Origin: Lentisphaerota bacterium
GTDB taxonomy: Bacteria > Verrucomicrobiota > Kiritimatiellia > RFP12 > JAAYLN01
NCBI GenBank assembly: GCA_012514915.1
Contig: JAAYZJ010000014.1
Span: 1-7,580, forward strand
Length of the DNA: 7,580 nucleotides
Reading direction: 5' to 3'
The notes under the pieces are model-generated. The model was not told where the DNA came from. It saw only the letters and a program-made list of their open reading frames with translations, and did no database searches. How positions within the stretch are numbered: position 1 is the first letter of the stretch; each line of letters opens with the position of its first letter. Shown here piece by piece: positions 1 to 5,840 of the stretch. A program made the translations under genes and the position numbers.

Positions 1-278
1 AACTGGCCCGCATCCAGCTCGCCGAGGCGCGCGACAAGGCCGCCAAGCTCAAGAACGTCTCGGTCACGATCCGGGCCAAGACGACCGATGGCCAGAAGCT
101 CTACGGATCGGTCTCCGCCGGCGACATCCTGGAGGCGCTGCAGGCGCAGAGCATCGAGCTCGACCGCTCGCAGCTCGGGCTGGAGCATCCGATCCACGAG
201 GTCGGCCAGTTCGATGTCCCCGTCAAGCTGCACGCCGAGGTCGAGCTGACCATCAAGGTCTGGGTCGTCGAGGAGTAG
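1..278 (+). CDS. rplI: 50S ribosomal protein L9, C-terminal part (5' end outside window)
   Basis: This is the last 91 codons of ribosomal protein L9, a two-domain protein of about 150 residues that binds 23S rRNA near the L1 stalk. The first complete codon is at base 3. What is seen is the end of the long connecting helix (LARIQLAEARDKAAKLKN) followed by the C-terminal domain, with the family wording VSVTIRAKTTDGQKLYGSVS, then the GDI, LEHPIHEVGQFDV and VKLHAEVELTIKVWVV segments. The gene ends in TAG, and its last codons (GAG GAG) supply the Shine-Dalgarno sequence of dnaB, which starts 6 bases later. L9 followed by DnaB is a very common bacterial gene pair. The N-terminal rRNA-binding domain lies upstream of the window. 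Confidence 0.96.
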   Translation, partial: LARIQLAEARDKAAKLKNVSVTIRAKTTDGQKLYGSVSAGDILEALQAQSIELDRSQLGLEHPIHEVGQFDVPVKLHAEVELTIKVWVVEE

Positions 279-284
279 GCCTCC

Positions 285-1760
285 ATGCCGCGAGCGACGG
301 CATCGGTCGAGGCGCCCCTGCGCGTGCCGCCCCACAGTGTCGAGGCGGAACGGGGGGTGCTGGGCTCCATTCTGCTCGATGCCGCGCGCGTCATGGATCT
401 CTGCCTCGAGGCGGGCCTCGAAGAGGAATCCTTCTACCTCCATGCCCACCGCGTCGTCTTCGGGGCCTTTCGCGCGATGGCTGGCGCCAACGCGCCGATC
501 GACCTGCTGACGGCCGTGCAGCAGTTGCGCGCCGCCGGACGGCTGGAGGAGATCGGCGGATCCACGTTCATCGAGCAGCTCATCGATGCCACGCCGACCG
601 CCGCCCACGCCGAGTACTACATCGATCTGGTGCGGCAGAAGCACCTGCTGCGCCGCACCATCGCCTGTGCCCGCCGGATCGAGCAGGAATGCTACGAGGA
701 GGGGCAGGGGGCCGACCAGATCCTCGGCATCGCCGAGCAGCGATTCCTCGACATCACCGAGCACCAGAAGGCCGGCGGCCTCTCCTGGAAGGACGCCATC
801 ACGGCGACCTTCGTCCGGATCGAGCGGATCATGGAGGGGGGCGTCAGCGGCATCGCCTCCGGCTTCCTGAACCTCGACCGCATGCTGCGCGGACTCCGCA
901 ACGGCGAGATGCTCGTCCTCGCCGCGCGCCCCTCGATGGGCAAGACCTCGCTGGCGATGAACATCTGCGAATGCCTGGCGCTGGGACGCGACATGAACGG
1001 CCGCCCGCTGAAAGGCGGCTTCGAGGCCTACGGCGGTAAATGCCCGGTCGGCGTCTTCAGCCTCGAGATGTCGCAGGAGGCGCTGGCCATGCGCATGCTC
1101 TGCGCGCGCGCCGGCGTCGCCGGCTTCCAGCTCGAGGGCGGCCGCCTCAACTCCCAGCACGTCAACCGCCTCTTCACCAAGGCGGCCTCGGAACTCAACC
1201 AGGCGCTGATGGTGATCGACGACACCGGCGGACTCGATGTCATGGAGCTGCGCGCGCGCGCGCGGCGCATGAAGAAACAGCACGGCGTCGGCCTGATCAT
1301 GATCGACTATCTCCAACTCCTCAACTGTCGCGAGTACGCCCGCCAGGGCCGCCAGCTCGAGACCTCCGCGATCTCGTCCCAGATCAAGTCGATGGCCAAG
1401 GAACTCAATGTCCCCGTCCTGGTTCTCAGCCAGTTGAGCCGCGCGCCCGAGCAGCGCGTCGGCGACAAGACCGGCAAGCCGCGCCTCTCCGACCTGCGCG
1501 ACTCGGGCGCCATCGAGCAGGACGCCGACGTCGTCCTCCTCCTGCGCCGCCCGAGCAAGTACCCCGGCGACAAGGACGCGGAGGATCGCACACTCGCCAT
1601 TGTGGATGTCGCCAAGCACCGCAACGGCCCCACCGGCGAGGTCCGCTTGAACTTCGACGAGAGTCTGACCCGCTTCAGCGACCGTGCCGACGACGCCGGC
1701 GGCGACGGCGACATGGTCGTGCCCGAGGATTCCGCCGATGCCGCGGCTCTGGAGCCCTGA
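285..1760 (+). CDS. dnaB: Replicative DNA helicase DnaB
   Basis: DnaB is the hexameric, ATP-driven helicase that unwinds DNA at the replication fork and recruits primase. The protein has 491 residues, near the usual 450-480. Residues about 16-115 form the N-terminal primase-interacting domain (starts PPHSVEAERGVLGSILLD). The RecA-like motor spans about 185-465. It shows a Walker A loop ARPSMGKTS (214-222, K220), the conserved FSLEM (258-262, catalytic E261), Walker B LIMIDYLQLL (337-346, D341), the LSQLSRAPEQR and LSDLRDSGAIEQDAD segments (381-414), and KHRNGPTGEV (444-453), the region of the arginine finger. No intein is present. Two oddities are an insertion of about 16 residues between Walker A and FSLEM (about 236-251) and an acidic, Gly/Asp-rich tail after about 465. 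The ATG is supported by AGGAG at 271-275, nine bases upstream, inside the end of rplI. Confidence 0.97.
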   Translation: MPRATASVEAPLRVPPHSVEAERGVLGSILLDAARVMDLCLEAGLEEESFYLHAHRVVFGAFRAMAGANAPIDLLTAVQQLRAAGRLEEIGGSTFIEQLIDATPTAAHAEYYIDLVRQKHLLRRTIACARRIEQECYEEGQGADQILGIAEQRFLDITEHQKAGGLSWKDAITATFVRIERIMEGGVSGIASGFLNLDRMLRGLRNGEMLVLAARPSMGKTSLAMNICECLALGRDMNGRPLKGGFEAYGGKCPVGVFSLEMSQEALAMRMLCARAGVAGFQLEGGRLNSQHVNRLFTKAASELNQALMVIDDTGGLDVMELRARARRMKKQHGVGLIMIDYLQLLNCREYARQGRQLETSAISSQIKSMAKELNVPVLVLSQLSRAPEQRVGDKTGKPRLSDLRDSGAIEQDADVVLLLRRPSKYPGDKDAEDRTLAIVDVAKHRNGPTGEVRLNFDESLTRFSDRADDAGGDGDMVVPEDSADAAALEP

Positions 1761-1761
1761 C

Positions 1762-4125
1762 ATGCCTGCTTCGACGCTTCGCACCTTGTTCCTGCCCCTG
1801 CTGCTGGCCCTGTCGCTGGCCGGCCTCCGGGACGCCCCCGCCCAGGACGGTTTCCAGCAGATGGTCCGCGAGGTGGAGGTCCGCCATCTCGGCCCCCTGC
1901 AGGCCGGCGACGACGACTATGTGCTCACCCGCACGACAGCCCGCGCCGGCCGCTATGTCTCCCAGTCCGACTTGTCGCGCGACCAGCGCGCCCTGCTCGA
2001 CACGGGCCTCTTCGCCGATGTACGGGTGTTGCTCGAACCGGTCGACGACGGCATCCGCGTCGTCTACGAGGTCCGCCGCCGCCCCCGCTTCCAGGCCCCC
2101 GCCGCGATCCAGGGCAACCAGGCGCTGAGCACGGCCAGGATCCGTGACCTCCTCAAGCTTGCGGCGGGCGACCTCGTCGACGAGGCCCTGCTGGCCGACC
2201 GCGGCGACGGGATCCGCGCCGCCTACCGCGAGCGCGGCTACCCGGATGCCTCCGTCCATGCCGAGCTCCTCCCCCTGGCCGATGGCTTGGCCTCCGTGAC
2301 GCTGCGGATCGACGAGGGCCCGCGGCGCCGCGTGGAGGGGTTCGTCTTCACGGGCAACCGCGCCGTCGACACGGCCACGCTCCGCGCCGCCGTCGGCCAG
2401 CCTGCCCGCCTCAATCCCCTGGGTATCTTCTACCGCACCTGGCGCCGGCGTGCCGAGGATCTCGAGGCGGTGCGCGATGCCGTCCGCCAGGTCTATCTCG
2501 ACCGCGGGCACCTCGACGCCCGCGTCGACGCGGAGCCCCGGCAGGAGGACGACCGGCGGCTCGTCGCGGTGGCGATCGACGAGGGCCCCGTCTACCGCAT
2601 CGACGCGATCGAGATCGGCGGGGTCACGCGGTTCGCCCTTGACGACCTGGATCAGACGGTCGCCGCCGTCCTCCGCCCCGGCGACATCGCCGCCGGGAAT
2701 GCCATGCGGCAGGCCACCCGGCTGCTGCGCGACCACTACGGCCGGGAGGGCTACGTGGATACCGTCGTCCGCGTGCAGACCCCCGTCGTGGAGGCGGCCG
2801 GCCCGCCGCGGGTCAAACTCCGGTTCGATATCCGCGAAGGCGTCCTGGCCCATGTCCGCAGCATCGCGATCCGCGGCAACACCCGGACGCGGGACAAGGT
2901 CATCCGCCGTGAAATCGGCCTGGTGCCGGGCGCGGTTCTCGACGAGGTCCAGGCCGAGCGGAGCCGGCAGCGGCTCGAGAACCTCGGCTACTTCGAGCGG
3001 GTGCGTTTCGACGAGATCCCCGACCGCTCCAACCCGGCCCTGCGGGACGTCGTCTACGAGGTGGCCGAAAAGAACACCGGGCAGTTCATGATCGGCGCGG
3101 GCTTCTCGAGCGTCGACAAGATCATCGGGTTCGCCGAGGTGTCGCAGTCCAACTTCGACCTCTTCAACTGGCCCTATTTCCACGGCGGCGGCCAGAAACT
3201 GCGGGCCAGCATGGAGGTCGGCTCGGAGAGCCGGAACGTTGAGGTCTCGCTCACGGAACCCTGGTTCCTCGACCGGCGGCTCTCCCTCTCGGGCGAGGCC
3301 TACCGGCGCGAGCTCAGCTACGATCAGTACGACGTGACGCGCCTGGGCGGCGGTCCCGGTCTGACGGTGCCGCTGCGGTATGGCCGCGTCAACTTCCGCT
3401 ATGCGATCGAGAAGGTCTCCCTCGACGATCTGCAGGCCGGCGACTACGTCTACCTCGACGATCCCTCTCGCACCTACCGGTTCACCGACGAGAACGACGA
3501 CTATCTCAACGCGCCGTTCCGGGTGACGTGGATGTACGACACCCGCAACCGCGCCTTTGTCCCCACGCGCGGCACGCGCGGCAGCGTGTTTGCCGAGATC
3601 AACGGCCCGCTGACCGGCGGCGACAACGAGCTGGTCAAGGTCGGCACCGATTTCCGCCATTGGTTCCCGCTCTGGGCCGGTCATGTCCTGAGTCTGCATG
3701 CGCGCGCCGAGAGCGTCGAAGCGTACGGCGACACCGAGACGGTTCCCATCGGCGACCGCCTCTTCCTGGGCGGCGGGCGCACGGTGCGCGGCTTCCGCTA
3801 CCGCGACATCGGCACCAAGGTGCTGCCCGCCGAGGGGACGGAGGGGCGTTACCAACCGGTCGGCGGCCTGACGATGGCGATGGCCTCGGTGGAATACACG
3901 ATCCCGCTGTTCAAGATGCTCCGGTTGGCGGCGTTCTACGATGTGGGCGGCGTCTGGAGCGAGAGCTTCGACGCCGATTTCGACCGGCTGGCGTCGAGCG
4001 CCGGCTTCGGCATCCGCTTCGACTTCCCGGGCTTCCCGATCCGGATCGACTACGCCGTTCCGGTGGCGTACGACGACGACTACACCCGCAGCGAGCGGTT
4101 CGTGCTGTGGATCGGCTTTGAATAG
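1762..4125 (+). CDS. bamA: Outer membrane protein assembly factor BamA (Omp85 family)
   Basis: BamA is the central, essential subunit of the BAM complex, which folds and inserts beta-barrel proteins into the outer membrane. The product has 787 residues, close to E. coli BamA (810). Residues 1-28 are a Sec signal peptide with a Leu-rich core and a likely cut after APAQ. Five POTRA repeats follow at about 35-105, 106-186, 187-275, 276-359 and 360-437, each with the GN/GY and EG wording (e.g. IRGNTRTRDKVIRREIGL in POTRA5). The barrel (about 438-787) contains EPWFLDRRLSLS (499-510) and the Omp85 signature VRGF (675-678). I chose the ATG one base after the dnaB stop because the signal peptide begins there and GGAG (1751-1754) lies 7 bases upstream; an ATG 78 bases earlier lies inside dnaB and would add residues before the signal peptide. 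The last strand ends WIGFE, one residue past the usual terminal aromatic. Confidence 0.96.
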   Translation: MPASTLRTLFLPLLLALSLAGLRDAPAQDGFQQMVREVEVRHLGPLQAGDDDYVLTRTTARAGRYVSQSDLSRDQRALLDTGLFADVRVLLEPVDDGIRVVYEVRRRPRFQAPAAIQGNQALSTARIRDLLKLAAGDLVDEALLADRGDGIRAAYRERGYPDASVHAELLPLADGLASVTLRIDEGPRRRVEGFVFTGNRAVDTATLRAAVGQPARLNPLGIFYRTWRRRAEDLEAVRDAVRQVYLDRGHLDARVDAEPRQEDDRRLVAVAIDEGPVYRIDAIEIGGVTRFALDDLDQTVAAVLRPGDIAAGNAMRQATRLLRDHYGREGYVDTVVRVQTPVVEAAGPPRVKLRFDIREGVLAHVRSIAIRGNTRTRDKVIRREIGLVPGAVLDEVQAERSRQRLENLGYFERVRFDEIPDRSNPALRDVVYEVAEKNTGQFMIGAGFSSVDKIIGFAEVSQSNFDLFNWPYFHGGGQKLRASMEVGSESRNVEVSLTEPWFLDRRLSLSGEAYRRELSYDQYDVTRLGGGPGLTVPLRYGRVNFRYAIEKVSLDDLQAGDYVYLDDPSRTYRFTDENDDYLNAPFRVTWMYDTRNRAFVPTRGTRGSVFAEINGPLTGGDNELVKVGTDFRHWFPLWAGHVLSLHARAESVEAYGDTETVPIGDRLFLGGGRTVRGFRYRDIGTKVLPAEGTEGRYQPVGGLTMAMASVEYTIPLFKMLRLAAFYDVGGVWSESFDADFDRLASSAGFGIRFDFPGFPIRIDYAVPVAYDDDYTRSERFVLWIGFE

Positions 4126-4137
4126 CGGCGGTGTCCC

Positions 4138-4524
4138 GTGGCGATGACCAAGAGTCTGGAAGACTACATCGAGGCGATCCACCGCCAGGTTCAGCGCGGC
4201 GGCGGCACCCGGGTGGTGGACGTCGCCAACGCGCTGGGCGTTAAGATGCCCTCTGTCAACAATGCCGTGCGGGAGCTGGCCTCGCTCGGGCTGATCGAGC
4301 ACACCCCCTACCAGCAGCTCCACCTGACGGCGGAAGGCGAGCGCGTGGCGGCCGACATTTTCCGCCGCCACACCATGCTGAAGACCTTTCTGACCGCCTT
4401 GGGCGTTTCCGAGGCCAACGCCGAGGCCGACGCCTGCGCGATGGAACACGTCCTGAGCGACGAGACCCTCGCGCGCCTCGCCGCCACGACGGAACGGCTG
4501 CGCGCCGACGCGCCGGTGCCTTGA
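4138..4524 (+). CDS. DtxR/MntR-family metal-dependent transcriptional repressor
   Basis: A 128-residue regulator of the DtxR/MntR family, which binds Fe2+ or Mn2+ and then represses metal-uptake and related genes. Residues about 4-65 are the winged helix-turn-helix (SLEDYIEAIH, VVDVANALGVKMPSVNNAVRELASLGLIEH, LHLTAEG). Residues about 68-120 are the metal-binding dimerisation domain (RHTMLKTFL, DACAMEHVLSDET). There is no C-terminal SH3-like domain, so the architecture is MntR-like. By alignment from memory the metal ligands are D9, E12, H78, C100, E103 and H104. D9 matches MntR, while the C-x-x-E-H pattern matches DtxR/IdeR, so the metal is uncertain. Start: GTG here has a weak GGCGG 6 bases upstream; the ATG two codons later gives MTKSLEDY, which is also family-like. 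The gene begins 12 bases after bamA and is probably cotranscribed with it. Its targets are not visible. Confidence 0.88.
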   Translation: MAMTKSLEDYIEAIHRQVQRGGGTRVVDVANALGVKMPSVNNAVRELASLGLIEHTPYQQLHLTAEGERVAADIFRRHTMLKTFLTALGVSEANAEADACAMEHVLSDETLARLAATTERLRADAPVP

Positions 4525-4562
4525 GCGGCGCCGAACAGCGGGCGGGCGGGGACGCGCCGCTC
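4523..4562 (+). repeat. 9-bp perfect inverted repeat at the end of the repressor gene
   Basis: GAGCGGCGC (4523-4531) pairs perfectly with GCGCCGCTC (4554-4562). The left arm includes the last two bases of the repressor's stop codon. The 22-base loop is very G-rich (GGGCGGGCGGGG). No T-tract follows, so it is not a textbook terminator on its own. It could protect the mRNA 3' end or be part of a two-stage termination region with the hairpin at 4587-4606. The right arm can alternatively pair CCGCT (4557-4561) with AGCGG (4571-4575). Confidence 0.6.
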
Positions 4563-4586
4563 CGTAACGAAGCGGTCAGGATACGC

Positions 4587-4606
4587 AAAAATGGCGTGGC
4601 CTTTTT
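4587..4606 (+). terminator. Possible intrinsic terminator (A-tract/T-tract hairpin)
   Basis: The sequence reads AAAAA, a bulged T, GGC, loop GTG, GCC, TTTTT. The A- and T-tracts flank a short GC stem, the layout of a bidirectional intrinsic terminator. The stem has only three GC pairs and a bulge, so it is weak. It lies 62 bases after the repressor stop and upstream of the putative sigma-54 promoter, exactly where one would expect the first operon to be closed off. Confidence 0.4.
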
Positions 4607-4621
4607 CTCGGTTATGAGAAA
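4604..4621. promoter_or_regulatory. Palindrome TTTCTC-N6-GAGAAA, possible activator site
   Basis: A 6-bp perfect inverted repeat with a 6-base spacer (TTTCTCGGTTATGAGAAA). Its centre is about 97 bases upstream of the start point predicted from the sigma-54 promoter, a normal distance for a bacterial enhancer-binding protein such as PilR or NtrC. It also overlaps the T-tract of the putative terminator and would compete with that hairpin in RNA. Its role as a protein-binding site is inference only; a 6+6 palindrome can occur by chance. Confidence 0.25.
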
Positions 4622-4683
4622 TGGACGTGAGAGGATGGGCCCTTCCCGGGTGAAACAGGCGGAACGCGCGTTCATTTGATGAA

Positions 4684-4700
4684 TGGTACGGGGCATGCTT
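4684..4700 (+). promoter_or_regulatory. Putative sigma-54 (RpoN) promoter of the pilin-like operon
   Basis: TGGTACGGGGCATGCTT fits the sigma-54 consensus TGGCACG-N4-TTGCWW at 11 of 13 defined positions. It has the invariant GG (4685-4686) and GC (4697-4698) separated by exactly 10 bases. Transcription would begin near 4709-4710, leaving a leader of roughly 105 bases before the ATG chosen for the first pilin-like gene. Sigma-54 promoters need an ATP-dependent activator, and pilus genes in several phyla are controlled this way through PilS/PilR. The promoter lies in the only long gap of the window and points toward the pilin genes. An AT-rich patch just downstream (AATAAT, 4704-4709) could instead be a sigma-70 -10 box, but I see no good -35 at the right distance. 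Confidence 0.6.
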
Positions 4701-4815
4701 ACTAATAATTCGCGCTCGATGATGCGTGGAAGGTGAGAGTTTCGTCATTGTCTGGACAGGGAGCCGTTGCCATTTCCGGCGTGTTCTGCAACCGTTAACA
4801 AGGCTTGTGCATCGC

Positions 4816-5280
4816 ATGAACAAGGATGAATGCATCGCGATCTGTCCGCAGCTGAATAGGCGGCGGACAACCGTGCCCCGTGGGGTGCGCCACCGCCGCG
4901 CGGCATGCGCGGGGGCCACCTTGGTCGAGGTGGTCGTGGCCTCCGCGCTGCTGGCTATTCTCTCCGCATCCCTGTTGTCGGTCTTCTCGTTCAGCCGTCG
5001 TTCCGCCAAGCTTGCCAGCGACCGTCTGGTCAGTCTGAATCGCGCGCGGGCGGCGCTTGAATATCTGCGCAGCCAGCCATATGGGGCCGGCTTGCTGGCG
5101 GTTGGGGACAGGAAACGCCCGCTGCCGAATCTGGCGGAGGACGCCGGGTACTATCGCGTGACGGAGGCGAACGGCGGCAACGTCAAGGACATCACCGTGG
5201 TCGTGGAATGGACAGAGCCCTGGGGGGCCGCCCAATCGATATCGCTCACGACATCGCTCTGCCGGGGATTGCATCCGTGA
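4816..5280 (+). CDS. Type IV prepilin-like protein, PilV/GspI type (minor pilin or pseudopilin)
   Basis: The product is predicted to be 154 residues. It carries a class III (prepilin) signal: AG followed by ATLVEVVVASALLAIL, with cleavage expected between G33 and A34 and the conserved Glu at +5 (E38). A prepilin peptidase would cut and N-methylate it, and the hydrophobic helix would pack in a pilus or pseudopilus core. The rest is a short globular domain (RARAALEYLRSQPYG, then DITVVVEWTEPWGAAQSISLTT near the end) of the PilV/GspI minor-pilin type. The start is uncertain. ATG 4816 gives an unusually long, Arg-rich leader of 33 residues with only AAGG 12 bases upstream. GTG 4873, preceded by AGGCGG nine bases upstream, would give a 14-residue leader. 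It is the first gene after the putative sigma-54 promoter and overlaps the next by 4 bases. Confidence 0.82.
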   Translation: MNKDECIAICPQLNRRRTTVPRGVRHRRAACAGATLVEVVVASALLAILSASLLSVFSFSRRSAKLASDRLVSLNRARAALEYLRSQPYGAGLLAVGDRKRPLPNLAEDAGYYRVTEANGGNVKDITVVVEWTEPWGAAQSISLTTSLCRGLHP

Positions 5281-5783
5281 AACCGGTGGCGCGTGACGAG
5301 CAAGGCAACGGGTTTTCTCTGGTGGAGGTTCTCGTGGCGGCGGCGTTGTCCTCGGTGGTGCTCGGATCCGTGCTGCTCCTGGCCACCGGGGTATCCCGCT
5401 CGTGGCGCGTGATCGCCTTGCAGATGCAGGCCGATCAGGACGTCAATGCGGCGATCAACCGCCTGGTGTTCGGGCTGCCGGGCGCGCGGGGGGTGCGTTG
5501 CGCGGCGTCCGCCACCTTGACCCCGGGGCCGGCAGCCGGCGACTGGATCCTGTCCTACACGCCAGGCAGTGCGACAAGCACACTCAGCCAGATCTCGTAC
5601 GATGCCGCGGAACGACGACTCGTGTTCGATCCTGGAGGAAGGCTCGTGGGCCGGGAGATCGATTACGCCTGGGCCGGAGTGGATAGCCAGTCGCTGACGG
5701 TCACCCTGCGCGTGTCGCGGACCGCCGGTCCTTTGCACACGGAGGCGGAGGCGGCGACCGCTGTTGTGTTTCGGAACCGTTGA
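5277..5783 (+). CDS. Type IV prepilin-like protein, PilW/GspJ type (minor pilin or pseudopilin)
   Basis: The product is predicted to be 168 residues. A 12-residue leader (MKPVARDEQGNG) is followed by FSLVEVLVAAALSSVVLGSVLLL, the classic prepilin peptidase site, with cleavage after G12 and Glu at +5 (E17). The globular part has a long helix (RVIALQMQADQDVNAAINRLVFGL), then beta segments including LSQISYDAAERRLVFD, and ends TAVVFRNR, a pattern familiar from PilW/GspJ-type minor pilins. I chose the GTG whose last two bases begin the upstream stop codon (GTGA overlap). This gives a normal leader length and implies translational coupling; an in-frame ATG 69 bases earlier would put an extra 23 residues before the leader. 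Its place between a PilV-like and a PilX-like gene supports a role in the pilus-tip or pseudopilus-tip complex. Confidence 0.86.
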   Translation: MKPVARDEQGNGFSLVEVLVAAALSSVVLGSVLLLATGVSRSWRVIALQMQADQDVNAAINRLVFGLPGARGVRCAASATLTPGPAAGDWILSYTPGSATSTLSQISYDAAERRLVFDPGGRLVGREIDYAWAGVDSQSLTVTLRVSRTAGPLHTEAEAATAVVFRNR

Positions 5784-5840
5784 CGCCGGCGACGAAGACA
5801 CCGGACTTCCGCGGAGGAGTCGATCAGGCAAGGAGCGCAA

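Noticed and set aside
1040..2128. A 362-codon plus-strand frame across the dnaB-bamA junction
   Set aside because: It is a shifted frame of two certain genes, with an Arg/Pro-rich translation typical of GC-rich out-of-frame reading.
1675..4449. A 924-codon open frame on the minus strand covering all of bamA
   Set aside because: It is antisense to a well-supported bamA and part of the repressor gene. Long antisense frames are expected when third positions are nearly always G or C, and its translation is a repetitive Val/Ala/Asp/Arg mix without family motifs.
4614..4679. A 21-codon ATG frame in the intergenic region
   Set aside because: There is no ribosome binding site upstream and no feature in the peptide; it would also lie upstream of the likely promoter.
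4614..4700. A riboswitch, such as the c-di-GMP type often found before pilus genes
   Set aside because: I looked for the GEMM-type core (GGGACGCAAAGCC-like) and for TPP, glycine and SAM signatures and found none.
4671..4709. A sigma-70 promoter with TTGATG as -35 and AATAAT as -10, and the TTCAT-N3-ATGAA palindrome
   Set aside because: The spacer between the boxes is 22 bases, too long. The 5-bp palindrome is short enough to arise by chance. The sigma-54 reading fits the same stretch better.
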